64,000 nt of DNA from Nitrospira sp. (GCA_016873395.1 VGXG01000001.1:1-64000), one strand, 5' to 3'; positions 24,140 to 35,755 are shown, counted from the stretch's first letter. The notes: generated from the sequence alone by a model not told the origin. Numbers and translations are program-made.

Positions 24140-25402
24140 CTACAGTCCCCGATCGCGCGAGCTGCCCTGCGGTTGTCCGGTTCCGAACCCCGGTGGAAGC
24201 GCGCCCGGTTTGCGTCCCTGGGGCACTTCAACCCCGACGACGACCCGCTCGCCCTCTTTCAGCTCTCCACCCTGGACCTCAGTGGCATTCCCGTCCGAGA
24301 CACCCGTTTGGATCAACGCCGGCATGAGCTCGCCGGAACCTCCCAACTTCCACACGGTCTTCGTCAACGCCGGCGGATTCCCCTGACCGGAGGCCGCCTG
24401 GACGGGCCCGGCTCCCGAATCCGGCGCAGGGTTTCCGGCACGGTCCGCCCGGGGCGGGGTAAATCGCAAGGCCGCGTTCGGCACCTTGAGCACCTGGTCC
24501 TTGTACGCCACGATGATCGAGACATTGGCCGTCAGGCCGGGCTTGAGCCGAAGGTCCTTGTTGTCCACCTCGACCACGACGTTATACGCCACGACATTCT
24601 GCACGATGACCGGGGCATTGCGAACCTGGCGGACCTGACCGTGAAAGCGTTCGCCCGGGTAGGCATCCACGGTGAAGACCGCCTTCTTGCCCTCTGCGAT
24701 GCCGCCGATGTCCGCCTCGCTGACGTTGGTGTCCACCTGCATGCGCGTCAGGTCCAGCGCGATCAGAAAGAGGTTCGGCGTCGCAAAGCTGGCCGCGACC
24801 GTCTGCCCGACCTCCACGTTGCGGGCGATCACGATCCCGTCCACCGGCGAGCGGATGACGGTGTATTTCAGGTCCAACTCGGCCGCGTTCAAGGCAGCGT
24901 CGGCCTGCGTGACCTGCGCCTCCGCCATGTCGATCTGCGACAGGGCGCCTTGATGAACCGTCTCGGCCATGTCTACCTCATTCTGGGAAACGAACTGCTG
25001 GTGCAGAAGCGCTCGGGCCCGGTCCAGCTCCCGCTTGCGTTGCCCAAGATCCGCGCGGGTCTTGCGCGCGCCAGCCTTCGCCATCACGAGGTTGGCCGCC
25101 GCTTGGTCCCGACGTTTCTGAAACGGCGCCGGATCGATCCGAGCCACCACATCGCCGGCCTTGACGGCCGAATTGTAATCCGCATGGAGGCTCTGAATCA
25201 TACCCGAGACCTGACTGCCCACGGGCACCGCGACGACCGGGTTGACCATGCCGGTGGCGGTGACCACTTGAACGACCGCCCCTCGCTCGACCGGCAGAGT
25301 CCGCCACCTGACGGGAGCCGCACGCGCGCCGTTGAACACCAGATAGCCCACGATGGCCAGCCCCGCGGCCAGCACGCTGACGCTCCAGACGATTTTCTGC
25401 AT
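24140..25402 (-). CDS. periplasmic adaptor (HlyD/MacA-type membrane fusion protein)
   Basis: 420 residues from ATG 25402, four bases after the receptor stop. N-terminal membrane anchor, beta-barrel/lipoyl half-motifs (GSQVSGMIQSLHADYNSAVKAGDVVARIDPAPF and LKYTVIRSPVDGIVIARNVEVGQTV), a helical hairpin between (about 100-190), and a C-terminal membrane-proximal domain with a Pro/Gly-rich insert. Closest in layout to MacA adaptors of ABC-type MacAB pumps, but no MacB or RND gene is nearby, so its transporter is elsewhere or lost. Co-transcribed with the receptor. Confidence 0.88.
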   Translation of the reverse strand: MQKIVWSVSVLAAGLAIVGYLVFNGARAAPVRWRTLPVERGAVVQVVTATGMVNPVVAVPVGSQVSGMIQSLHADYNSAVKAGDVVARIDPAPFQKRRDQAAANLVMAKAGARKTRADLGQRKRELDRARALLHQQFVSQNEVDMAETVHQGALSQIDMAEAQVTQADAALNAAELDLKYTVIRSPVDGIVIARNVEVGQTVAASFATPNLFLIALDLTRMQVDTNVSEADIGGIAEGKKAVFTVDAYPGERFHGQVRQVRNAPVIVQNVVAYNVVVEVDNKDLRLKPGLTANVSIIVAYKDQVLKVPNAALRFTPPRADRAGNPAPDSGAGPVQAASGQGNPPALTKTVWKLGGSGELMPALIQTGVSDGNATEVQGGELKEGERVVVGVEVPQGRKPGALPPGFGTGQPQGSSRDRGL

Positions 25403-25406
25403 CGGC

Positions 25407-27749
25407 TTAGAACCCCAACGTGACCCCCCCGTAGATGGCCCGTCCATAGCCGGCGAAGAACAACGTCTTGCTCGCATCGGCGGTGCTGTCCGCGACCACG
25501 TTGCCGGAGGCCACGTACGTCTTGTCGGCGATGTTGTCCAGCTCGAAGTAGAACTTGGCGAACCGAACATAGGGGTTGTTCTTGAACTCAAAATTCTTGT
25601 GCACGTTGGCATTCATCAGCCAGTAGGCCGGCGCGGCGACCGTATTGGCGTTGTTGAGGAAATAACTGTCCCAGTAGCTCGTCTCGAACCATGCCCCCAA
25701 CCCCGACGGGTGTTCGTACTCTTCCTTGAAGTTGAGCACATTGCGCACCACGTTGGGGACCAGTTTCCCGTCTCTCACGAAGTCCGTCGGCACGCCGTTA
25801 ACCAGGAATCTATCCTTAAAATTGGTGTACGTGCCGGTCACGTGCGTATAGGCGCCCGAGAATCGCCACCCGGCCCAGGGGCGCCAGTCGTAGCTGAGCT
25901 CGATGCCTCGATATTCCGACCCATCGGCGTTGATCGACGCCGTCCCGCCCGTCGACGAAACGACCTGCGAGATGATCTCGTTCTTGAAGAAGATCCAATA
26001 TCCGACGAACTGAACCGAGAGATCCTTGGCGAGTTTCGAATCGGTGCCGATTTCGAGGTTCAAGTTCTTCGTCGGCTTGAGATTGAAGTTCGTGCCGGCC
26101 AGGCCGGTGAAGGGGTTGGTGGTGAGGTTGCTGAATCCGGGTATCGCATAGCCCGTGGACGCTCGCACCCAGTGCTTGTAGCCCTCGGCCGGCTTCCAGG
26201 TCAGGGACATTTCCGGTGCCCAGTTGTCGAAGGTGCGGTCCGCGTTCGCCCGGGTATCGACAGCGCCCGCCGACGTGTAGTTGACGGTCTGCACGCTTAC
26301 GATCGATTGCTCATACCCCAACCCGGCCGCGACGGTCCATTTCGGCGCAAACTCCAGCTCCCCGCGAAAACGCCCGCCGATGTTCCGAATCGTGCCGCGG
26401 CTGTTCTGCCGGAGGACTCCCCGCGTGCCGGTGCCGTCGATGGAATTGGCAAAGGTCGCCCCTTCCTGCTCCATGTTGTTCACGAAAAACCCGACATAGC
26501 TCTTGAGCGGCATCCCCGCCAGATGCCCGTCGTGCCGCAGATCGGTGTAGTGTTTCCAATTGGGGTTCACGTTGTCGGTAATCTGGGAAAACGTCTGGTT
26601 GATGTCCTTGACATCGTAATCGGCTTCCATCGTCAAGACGGTGTTGGCGTCGAGCTGCCGCTCGTAGAAGCCGCCGATGATCGTCCGCCGGTCCAACCGC
26701 CGCTGCGCCAAGAGCAAGGCATTATTGCAGTTCGTGACGGAGGTGCAGACGGTCCCGCCGGCCTGCCGCGGGTTGCTCGCAAATTGCGAGAGCGTCAACC
26801 GGGTCGGCACCTGGGTGTCAAGCCAATTCGTGATCGCCTTGAAGTAGAGGCTCTGCTTGTCGTCGATTTTGAAGCGGAAATTGAAGTTGAGGCTTTGGGT
26901 GTTGTAGCCGCTGTGATCGATGTAGCCGTCCTCGGCCACCTGGCTGGCGAACAGAGCGATGTCGGTGTTCTTGGTCTCCTGACCCACGGCAAAGGCATAC
27001 TTCTGAAAGCCGTACGAGCCGACTTGGAAGAACGACTCAACGCCGTTGATGTCGCGGCCCCGCCTGGTCTTGAACTGCACCATCCCACCGAGGGCATAGT
27101 TGTCGTAGAGCGAAGAGGACGCGCCTCGGGTGACCTCCACGCTTTTCATGAACCAGGGATCGTGCAAGTCCATTCGGCTCAAGCCGTCGGACTGGGTTTG
27201 GATGATCCCGTCCTCGTACATTTTGAGGTCTCTGATCGCGAACGTGGTCTTGACCCCTGAACCGCGGATCGAGATGCTGAAATCCCGAGGCCCGTTCGCT
27301 TGGCGGACGATCACGCCGGGCAGCGACTCCAAGGACTCCCGCATGTGTCTCGTCGGCTGAGAGTCGTATTCCGACCGAGGGGTCGCCGAGAGCGAGATAC
27401 CCTCCGGATGCTTCTGCACGCGCGTGCTGACGATGCTCATATCCACCAGTTCCATTTCCGGCGCGGCGCCTGGTTCTGCCGGTTCGACGCGGCTCTTGAC
27501 GACGCCGGCACCTCCGGGCGTCTCCCCGCCCTCGGCCGGAACTCCCGCTCGCTGAAGCTCGTCGAGTTCGTCGAGAATCTTCTTGAGTTGCGTTTCCAGT
27601 TTTTCCTTGCGCTGAGCCCGTTCTTCTCTGGTCGTCGGCGGAGGAAGCGGCTCCTGCGCAGCAACCTGGGTCCCCCACCACAGAAACAGATTCACCAGCG
27701 CCACGGCAATGAACGCCGTGCCGCGCATGACAGAGATACGTACTGACAT
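25407..27749 (-). CDS. TonB-dependent receptor with N-terminal coiled coil
   Basis: 780 residues from ATG 27749 (GGAGGG site). Signal peptide, a coiled coil (about 32-70, REERAQRKEKLETQLKKILDELDEL), plug domain with PTRHMRESLESLPGVIVRQ, RDFSISIRGSG and YALGGMVQFKTRRG, then a barrel ending in VTLGF. The preplug coiled coil is unusual and recurs in the truncated copy at 23666-24046. A TonB gene, TlpA, propeller protein and adaptor lie in the same transcript, so it probably imports a metal complex; copper is the best guess from neighbours. Confidence 0.88.
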   Translation of the reverse strand: MSVRISVMRGTAFIAVALVNLFLWWGTQVAAQEPLPPPTTREERAQRKEKLETQLKKILDELDELQRAGVPAEGGETPGGAGVVKSRVEPAEPGAAPEMELVDMSIVSTRVQKHPEGISLSATPRSEYDSQPTRHMRESLESLPGVIVRQANGPRDFSISIRGSGVKTTFAIRDLKMYEDGIIQTQSDGLSRMDLHDPWFMKSVEVTRGASSSLYDNYALGGMVQFKTRRGRDINGVESFFQVGSYGFQKYAFAVGQETKNTDIALFASQVAEDGYIDHSGYNTQSLNFNFRFKIDDKQSLYFKAITNWLDTQVPTRLTLSQFASNPRQAGGTVCTSVTNCNNALLLAQRRLDRRTIIGGFYERQLDANTVLTMEADYDVKDINQTFSQITDNVNPNWKHYTDLRHDGHLAGMPLKSYVGFFVNNMEQEGATFANSIDGTGTRGVLRQNSRGTIRNIGGRFRGELEFAPKWTVAAGLGYEQSIVSVQTVNYTSAGAVDTRANADRTFDNWAPEMSLTWKPAEGYKHWVRASTGYAIPGFSNLTTNPFTGLAGTNFNLKPTKNLNLEIGTDSKLAKDLSVQFVGYWIFFKNEIISQVVSSTGGTASINADGSEYRGIELSYDWRPWAGWRFSGAYTHVTGTYTNFKDRFLVNGVPTDFVRDGKLVPNVVRNVLNFKEEYEHPSGLGAWFETSYWDSYFLNNANTVAAPAYWLMNANVHKNFEFKNNPYVRFAKFYFELDNIADKTYVASGNVVADSTADASKTLFFAGYGRAIYGGVTLGF

Positions 27750-27857
27750 AAGGCCCTCCCCAAGGTAGACGGCACACGGACTCCCCCGCCATTCCCCTAG
27801 AAGGAAACACGGCGAATGAGGAGGCACGTTGCGATGATGGACGCGGTGAACTCTGAT

Positions 27858-28196
27858 TTAGGAGAGAAGCGGGGGGCCACGCGACGGCGGGCTATCGACA
27901 CGGACATCACTCAGCACAGACCTGAAGGCAAGGAGCAGGAGCAGAAGCAGGATGGCCGGCTGGACCAGCGGCGCCACCGTGACCAGACTGGCCCCGGGAT
28001 TGGCCTGGCAGGCCCAGGCGCAGAGGGCCGAGTGGACGGCCTTGCTGGATTGCTGACCGGGATGGTGATGGCGGCTCGCTTGCGTGACGGGGTGGTCGAA
28101 GAGACAAACAGACGCGACGACAGCCAGGACCACATAGAGCAGGGTCAGGGGCACAGCGATGGAAGAAAGGATAGGGATGGATCGCAGGCGTTTCAT
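27858..28196 (-). CDS. His/Cys-rich small membrane protein, DUF2946-like (paralogue 2)
   Basis: 112 residues; ATG 28196 overlaps the TlpA stop (ATGA). Membrane helix (PLTLLYVVLAVVASVCLF), a His patch (SRHHHPGQQ), then HSALCAWACQAN as in paralogue 3, a second hydrophobic segment and terminal SRGPPLL. The shared motif is S-x-L-C-x-W-x-C-Q-A-N. Likely metal handling at the periplasmic face of the membrane. The close overlap with tlpA suggests the Cys pair may be a client of that thioredoxin. Confidence 0.72.
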   Translation of the reverse strand: MKRLRSIPILSSIAVPLTLLYVVLAVVASVCLFDHPVTQASRHHHPGQQSSKAVHSALCAWACQANPGASLVTVAPLVQPAILLLLLLLAFRSVLSDVRVDSPPSRGPPLLS

Positions 28197-28768
28197 GGGG
28201 CCGGCTCCGCCAGGGCTCTGACCAAGGCCACAGCTTCAGCGCTATCCCAGGCCCTTGGCCCCACGGCTCGGCCGACCAGTTTCCCGTCCCGTCCGATCAG
28301 GACCGTCGTGGGCAGACCCCGCACCAGGAACGCGCTGGAGACATCCTTGTCTTCATCGAGCAAAACGGGCAATCCGATCCCTAGATGCCCGAGGAAAGCC
28401 TTGATCCCGTCTCGCTGCAAATCGGCCGTGATGGTATAGAAGGCAACGTCCTTGTGATCGAACTGGCGACGCAGTCGCTCGAGGGCCGGCATCTCGTCCT
28501 TGCAGGGCCCGCACCAGGTCGCCCAAAAATTGAGCAAGACGACTTTCCCGCGCAGGTCCTCGGAATGGACCGTCTGGCCATCGAGTTGGGCAAGGCTGAA
28601 GGCCGGCGCTTCTTGACCAGATGCCGTTCGGCTGATCCTGAGGGCATTGATCAAATCAGGAGCCTCTCCCGCCAAGGTCGAGGAAACCATGACGAGGCTC
28701 AGTAGCCAGAACAACACAGCAGGGCGGCTCACTGAACGCGGAAAGCCGGTTGAATGAACTCCGAGCAT
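28193..28768 (-). CDS. TlpA/ResA-type periplasmic thioredoxin
   Basis: 191 residues from ATG 28768 (a TTG two codons earlier directly follows the previous stop). Signal anchor, then the TlpA fold: PAFSLAQLDGQTVHSEDLRGKVVLLNFWATWCGPCKDEMPAL with the C-G-P-C active site, and the cis-Pro motif VRGLPTTVLIGRDG. Reduces disulfides of exported proteins, often apocytochromes or copper chaperones. Coupled at both ends to neighbours, so it most likely keeps Cys ligands of the metal proteins reduced. Confidence 0.88.
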   Translation of the reverse strand: MLGVHSTGFPRSVSRPAVLFWLLSLVMVSSTLAGEAPDLINALRISRTASGQEAPAFSLAQLDGQTVHSEDLRGKVVLLNFWATWCGPCKDEMPALERLRRQFDHKDVAFYTITADLQRDGIKAFLGHLGIGLPVLLDEDKDVSSAFLVRGLPTTVLIGRDGKLVGRAVGPRAWDSAEAVALVRALAEPAP

Positions 28769-28774
28769 GGCCAA

Positions 28775-30049
28775 CTAATTGCCGGCGAGTTGCGGCCCAG
28801 ACGGTAGCTGGACGGTCTGCACGACCGTCTTGTGCCCCGGCATGGCATGTTCCAGCCAGGCCAAGCCTACAAGTCCCTGGCTGTTGACTGAAACGACCGG
28901 ACCCTGTCCCTTTTTCTCGTTCAGCTTGATCGGCTGACTGAAGGTCCGTCCCCGATCGAAGGAGTAGCGCATCACGACTTCCCGGCGGACCGGCGATTGT
29001 TCCTCCCAGACCACGACGATGCGACCCCGCCCGTCCACTGCCATCTGCGGATGGTCAGGGAAGGTCCCCTTGGACACATTCAAGGCCTGCTTCGGTGAAA
29101 AGGTCCGGCCCTGGTCGTCCGAATAGACTAGATAAACAGCGGGCACCTCATCGGCCCCCTCGGTGTACCAGACGACATAGAGCCGGCCCTGCCGGTCCAC
29201 CCCCAGCGACGCCGGCCGATGGGGGCAACTGGGGAAAACCCACTGGTCGTGACCGACGATGACCGGCGCCGAGAAGCTGTGTCCGCCGTCCGTGGAGCGA
29301 GCCACGACCGTCTCCCTGATATTGCCCTCGAAAACCTTGCGCCAGGCCAGATAGACCGTCCCCTCCGGCGACGTGGCCAGAGCAGTGCGGCAGCACACGC
29401 AGGTGTTCTCGTCCACCTTCAGGTTCTTGGCGACGCTCAGGCCATGATCGGTTGAGCGGGTCGCATAGGTGCCGGGTTCTTTCTTCCCGTCCCGGCCATC
29501 GATCCAGGCGATGTGCAGGGTGCCATCATGGCCGAGGTGCAGCGAATCGAAACTGTGGGCGACAACCTGATCATCGTCGTTGACCAGCACCGAGGGCTGA
29601 AACGACCGACCTCCGTCTAGAGATCGGCTGAGCCGCAGCTCGCTGGTAAAGGGCTTGTCGGGTCCCGCCTTCGGATGCGATAAGGCCCAGGCGATAAAGA
29701 CCTCCTCGCCACTCACTGCCAGGGCTGGCGCCTCCTGCCGCCAGTAGGGCGACTCGTCAGGCTGGTTGACTCTCACCGGCATTCCCAATGACCTGCCTGG
29801 CTGTGAGGTCCTGGCGTAGCGGACAGAGCGAACTTCGTTCTTGTCTTCCTCCATCCAGGCGATATGCACAGTTCCCTGTTCGTCGACTTTCAGCGATGGG
29901 CCGGACACAGCCCGTGCCGTATGGGTGATCGTCAGTTTCGGCCCGAACGTGAGATCGGCAAGAGGTCCGCCCTCCGGTTCCGCCGCCGCGACCGCGGCCC
30001 CTGCAAGAGCGGCCACACTCATCCCCAACAGCAGTGTCACGTTCTGCAT
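28775..30049 (-). CDS. secreted sialidase-fold beta-propeller protein with CVCC motif
   Basis: 424 residues from ATG 30049. Signal peptide, then four or more Asp-box repeats of the sialidase/BNR type (SRSLDGGRSF, ARSTDGGHSF, YSDDQGRTF, YSFDRGRTF), giving a six-bladed propeller. The Arg triad and Tyr/Glu pair of true sialidases are not evident. Between blades lie DENTCVCCRTAL and VFPSCPHRP, Cys-rich loops that could bind a metal or form disulfides. Its place between TonB and TlpA genes suggests a periplasmic or surface metal-binding role rather than glycan hydrolysis. Confidence 0.75.
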   Translation of the reverse strand: MQNVTLLLGMSVAALAGAAVAAAEPEGGPLADLTFGPKLTITHTARAVSGPSLKVDEQGTVHIAWMEEDKNEVRSVRYARTSQPGRSLGMPVRVNQPDESPYWRQEAPALAVSGEEVFIAWALSHPKAGPDKPFTSELRLSRSLDGGRSFQPSVLVNDDDQVVAHSFDSLHLGHDGTLHIAWIDGRDGKKEPGTYATRSTDHGLSVAKNLKVDENTCVCCRTALATSPEGTVYLAWRKVFEGNIRETVVARSTDGGHSFSAPVIVGHDQWVFPSCPHRPASLGVDRQGRLYVVWYTEGADEVPAVYLVYSDDQGRTFSPKQALNVSKGTFPDHPQMAVDGRGRIVVVWEEQSPVRREVVMRYSFDRGRTFSQPIKLNEKKGQGPVVSVNSQGLVGLAWLEHAMPGHKTVVQTVQLPSGPQLAGN

Positions 30050-30092
30050 CTTCAATTCATCGCTCAGCATTCCGCATTCAGTGTTTGAAAAG

Positions 30093-31097
30093 TTAGTGCT
30101 CCAGCCGGTAGTTGATCGGAAGCTGCACCACTACATGAGACCGTCCAAGAGGCTGGGCAAGCTTCAAGGGACAGGCCCGGCGCACGACTTCAAGCGCGTC
30201 CTGATCCAGCACCCAATGGCCGGAGCTCTCCGCCACCTGCAAATCCCTGATGTGACCGTCCTCCTTGATGACGACCCGGAGAAGCACCCTTCCTTCCAGA
30301 TGGTTGACTCTGGCCGTGTGGGGGTATCGCTTCAACATAGCCACTCGGTTCCACAGTGCCTTCGCCAACCAGCCGTAGTCAGTTTTCCCGGCCGAAGCCG
30401 GCCGAGCCGATGCATCACCGAACGTGGCTTCCTGGATGGCCGGAGGCGCAGCGGCTGCAGACGCCGGCGCTGGCGGAGCAAGGGGCGGAGTCGCGGTTGC
30501 CATCGGCCCGGAATAAGAATGAGCGACCGGCGGAGTTTCAGGCATAGCCGGTGCGGCCTGGTTTGGAAGGCTCGCCCGCGAGGCAGGCTCGGAGGGAACC
30601 GGGTAGACCGCAGCGGTTTGCGCGATGTCCTTTGGCTGCTCTTGCGGCGCTTCAACCGGATGAGGAGTGAGCTGAATCGTCTGAGTGACGACCGGATTGA
30701 CCTCTCGGACTTCTTGCTGGACATCCTGTTGCACAATTTTCTGCTCGACCGGCTGCTGCACCACTTTTCGTTCGACCGGCTGAACGGCTTGCACGGTCTG
30801 GACCGGTTGCGGAACCGGCTGTGGCTCAATCGGGGCCTCGACGGCTTGCGCTGGCTTGGTCGGAGCAGGCTGGGTTGGTTTCGCTTCAGCCGGAGCCGCC
30901 TCCTTCACCGGCTTCGGTTGCGGCGTTTCTACCAGCGCCACATCCCACTTGAAGGGTTCCGGCTCTGGGACCATCTTTAAGTCTCCCAGGAAGACCACCG
31001 CCGATCCAACGGCCAGGGCGTGCAGCAGCAAGGAGAACGCCCAACTCTGGGCGTACTGCCGGATTTTCCCTGATTGTCCTAACACGGTCGCGCTCAT
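30093..31097 (-). CDS. tonB: energy transducer TonB
   Basis: 334 residues: cytoplasmic start, one membrane helix (about 18-38), a long Pro/Gln/Val-rich periplasmic spacer (about 55-230) and a TonB C-terminal domain (about 245-334) with NRVAMLKRYPHTARVNHLEGRVLLRVVIKEDGHIRDLQV. It couples the proton motive force, through ExbBD, to outer-membrane receptors. No exbBD genes are in the window. Placed in the metal operon, it is probably dedicated to the receptor at 25407. Confidence 0.93.
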   Translation of the reverse strand: MSATVLGQSGKIRQYAQSWAFSLLLHALAVGSAVVFLGDLKMVPEPEPFKWDVALVETPQPKPVKEAAPAEAKPTQPAPTKPAQAVEAPIEPQPVPQPVQTVQAVQPVERKVVQQPVEQKIVQQDVQQEVREVNPVVTQTIQLTPHPVEAPQEQPKDIAQTAAVYPVPSEPASRASLPNQAAPAMPETPPVAHSYSGPMATATPPLAPPAPASAAAAPPAIQEATFGDASARPASAGKTDYGWLAKALWNRVAMLKRYPHTARVNHLEGRVLLRVVIKEDGHIRDLQVAESSGHWVLDQDALEVVRRACPLKLAQPLGRSHVVVQLPINYRLEH

Positions 31098-31279
31098 GGT
31101 CAGGTCATCGTCACCGGAGCGAAGCGGACCGGGGAGGGGCCTGCGCCTTGATCCGCTCCACGGTCTGATTGCGATGAATAGACATCATGAATTCTCCTTC
31201 TCCGTCTTTGTCTCATGGAATACCAGGCATTCAACCGCAAGGGCTGATAGCAGCGGGCTGGCGGTTGATCGAGGCTAGC

Positions 31280-31585
31280 TTAGACGGTGAAGGACGGAGG
31301 GCCGCGCGTGACGGGAGAGGGAAGTACGGTGGTCAGCAGGTCCTGTGCAGCCGGCGGATCAACCAGTGCGAGCGGACTCAAGTCCGCATGGAAGGCGACG
31401 GTGATGCCTTCAAGACTCTGGCCCGCCGCGCACATCCATGAGCAGAGGGCGCTCGCATGGGTGGCGGCCTGATGATGCGCATGGTGCGCCGCATGCTCCA
31501 TGGCCTGGACGTACACCAAGCCGCTGAGCAGCAAGAGGCACACCGTGAGACCGACTGCAACGGACTTCTGAAGAAATGTACTCAT
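31280..31585 (-). CDS. His/Cys-rich small membrane protein, DUF2946-like (paralogue 1)
   Basis: 101 residues, first gene of the minus-strand metal operon. Membrane helix (VGLTVCLLLLSGLVYVQA), an extended His run (EHAAHHAHHQAATHA), then SALCSWMCAAG and a terminal TRGPPSF. It diverges most from its two relatives but keeps the L-C-x-W-x-C spacing and the RGPP end. Preceded by a good promoter (31603-31631). The two downstream paralogues and the metal gene context point to copper or another soft metal. Confidence 0.7.
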   Translation of the reverse strand: MSTFLQKSVAVGLTVCLLLLSGLVYVQAMEHAAHHAHHQAATHASALCSWMCAAGQSLEGITVAFHADLSPLALVDPPAAQDLLTTVLPSPVTRGPPSFTV

Positions 31586-31602
31586 AGGCGCACTGGTTGC
31601 TG

Positions 31603-31678
31603 ATGGTAGCCGGACGAATGCGCCGTGTCAAGCTGGAAAATCAGCGGCTTTACCTATAGGATTCCAGTGGGAATTCCT
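31603..31678 (-). promoter_or_regulatory. promoter of the tonB metal operon with upstream palindrome
   Basis: Minus strand: perfect -35 TTGACA (31631-31626), 17-base spacer, -10 TACCAT (31608-31603), 18 bases from the ATG. Further upstream, 31658-31678 is a near-perfect inverted repeat (AGGATTCC / GGAATTCCT, AGTG spacer) that could bind a regulator of this operon or of divergent secA. Confidence 0.65.
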
Positions 31679-31766
31679 GTATACTGAATCCGGTTCGTGA
31701 GAAATAAGTCTTTAGTCTGAACGGGTTAGTGGGTGTGGGGTCCGCGACGCGACGAAGAAGGATTCA

Positions 31767-31790
31767 CCCGTTGCAGGCAAGGGCAACGGG
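31767..31790 (+). other. hairpin in the secA leader
   Basis: Perfect 8-base stem CCCGTTGC / GCAACGGG with an 8-base loop, 85 bases before the secA ATG. No U-tract and no SecM-like ORF were seen, so its role in secA control is open. Confidence 0.45.
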
Positions 31791-31874
31791 TACCCGGTCT
31801 GCAGACGCCGGCGAGTCGGTGAGCCGGCCGGGTCTTGCGCGCTTCGTGGGGTCCCCTCCCAACTTAAACTGAAT

Positions 31875-34577
<2,703 letters not shown>

Positions 34578-34588
34578 GGGACGACCGT

Positions 34589-34672
34589 GGTTGGGGGCGA
34601 CTCTCTTGCTCCCGGAGCCCGCGCCTCGGAAGTCGCTCGCTCGACGGCCGCAGTGAGAGTCATCCCCCAACC
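34589..34672. repeat. long inverted repeat downstream of secA
   Basis: GGTTGGGGG-c-GACTCTC (34589-34605) pairs with GAGAGTC-a-TCCCCCAACC (34655-34672), one mismatch column aside, around a 49-base loop. Possible secA terminator structure without U-tract. Confidence 0.55.
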
Positions 34673-34812
34673 CGGTCTCCGGAAAGAGAGATTAGAGGGC
34701 GCGCGAAGCCGAAGGCAGCCCGAGCCGCCGCTCGAAGATGGGTGGAAGTAGCCGTCGAGCGGGCGATGCCTGCTCGACGGTTGCGGTTGATACCAGCCCG
34801 ACTCCTCAGTGG

Positions 34813-35280
34813 GTGAATACGAAAATAGATAAAAGGGAGAAAAGGTTGCTGACGCCGGTTCAGGTTGCATGGCTGATTACTGCGTCAGCCGCTCTGGTCG
34901 GTTGTGCATCCCTCATCAACGGGACGAGTCAGGACGTGACCATCACGTCCGATCCGCCCGGAACCCAAGTCTCCATCCTGACCAGGATTGATCGGTTTGG
35001 GCTGATCACCGAGATGAACCAGATGAGGACCGTGAGCACCCCCGGTCTGCTCCGTTTACCGAGGGCACATTCCTATCGGTTGCTGGTTGAGAAATCCGGG
35101 TACGCGCCCTATGAGGTGTCCGTGCCCCAGCGTTATTCGAGGTGGGCGTACCTCGACATTCTGGCGGTACTCCTGGATTTGATGGTGATCAACGAAATGA
35201 CCGGCGGGCTGTATGCCTTCGACGATGTACGCGTCACGCTGGTGCCCGAAGCGGCAGGCAGCACACCTCCATCGCCCTGA
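34813..35280 (+). CDS. lipoprotein with PEGA-like domain
   Basis: 155 residues from GTG 34813, chosen because it gives the signal peptide a basic n-region (KIDKREKR); TTG 34846 behind GGGAG is the alternative. Lipobox ALVGC. Mature part: TSDPPGTQVSI...SYRLLVEKSGYAPYEVSV, a PEGA-type beta sandwich often found on surface lipoproteins, then a hydrophobic stretch and LYAFDDVRVTLVP. Unknown role. Spaced 235 bases from secA. Confidence 0.7.
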   Translation: MNTKIDKREKRLLTPVQVAWLITASAALVGCASLINGTSQDVTITSDPPGTQVSILTRIDRFGLITEMNQMRTVSTPGLLRLPRAHSYRLLVEKSGYAPYEVSVPQRYSRWAYLDILAVLLDLMVINEMTGGLYAFDDVRVTLVPEAAGSTPPSP

Positions 35281-35458
35281 CCCCCGCCTCTGCTTTGCCC
35301 CTCCCAGTTGGTTTCCCCCTTCATTCGGCGTAGCATGACTGCCCAGACTGACTCGGACCGATTTCCCCGTAGGATCACGAGGCTCGCCCGAAGAGCAGAG
35401 CTATGGTTCCGGAAGATCGGCGGATCGAGAGAGCGCCGAAAAGAAGGAGGAGATTGCG

Positions 35459-35755
35459 ATGCCTACCTTTGCCTTACTTACCAAGTTAGCGCTGGAAGAA
35501 GGGAAAGATCCGAAGATCCGGGATGAGCATGGGAAGCAGTGGATGACCAGGGTGAAAGCCAAGTGTCCAGGTGTGAAGTGGCTATGCCACTACCTGGTGC
35601 TGGGACCCCACGACTTCCTGGATCTCTACGAGGCGACGAACGAGGAGGAAGCGGCGAAAGTTGAGATGATCAGCCTGTCGCTCGGAGCGCTTTCGGCCGA
35701 GACCTGGACGCTCCTCCCGTATCAGCGGTACGTCCAACTGGCCAAGGAAATGTGA
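35459..35755 (+). CDS. GYD-domain-like small protein
   Basis: 98 residues starting MPTFALLTKLALEEG, as in GYD family proteins (dimeric alpha-beta barrel), with YLVLGPHDFLDLYEATNEEEAAKVEMISLSLGALSAETWTLL matching the family's conserved gpYDvv.ieAPd...A..lsl...G core, here with PHDFLDL. GGAGGAG precedes the ATG. Enzymatic role unknown; monocistronic. Confidence 0.72.
   Translation: MPTFALLTKLALEEGKDPKIRDEHGKQWMTRVKAKCPGVKWLCHYLVLGPHDFLDLYEATNEEEAAKVEMISLSLGALSAETWTLLPYQRYVQLAKEM

Noticed and set aside
25353-27260. Plus-strand open frame of 635 codons
   Set aside because: It is antisense to the TonB-dependent receptor and adaptor, whose protein motifs are unambiguous; the frame is a by-product of high GC codon use.
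28775-30049. True sialidase
   Set aside because: Asp boxes are present, but the Arg triad and nucleophilic Tyr pattern could not be found, and the operon concerns metals.
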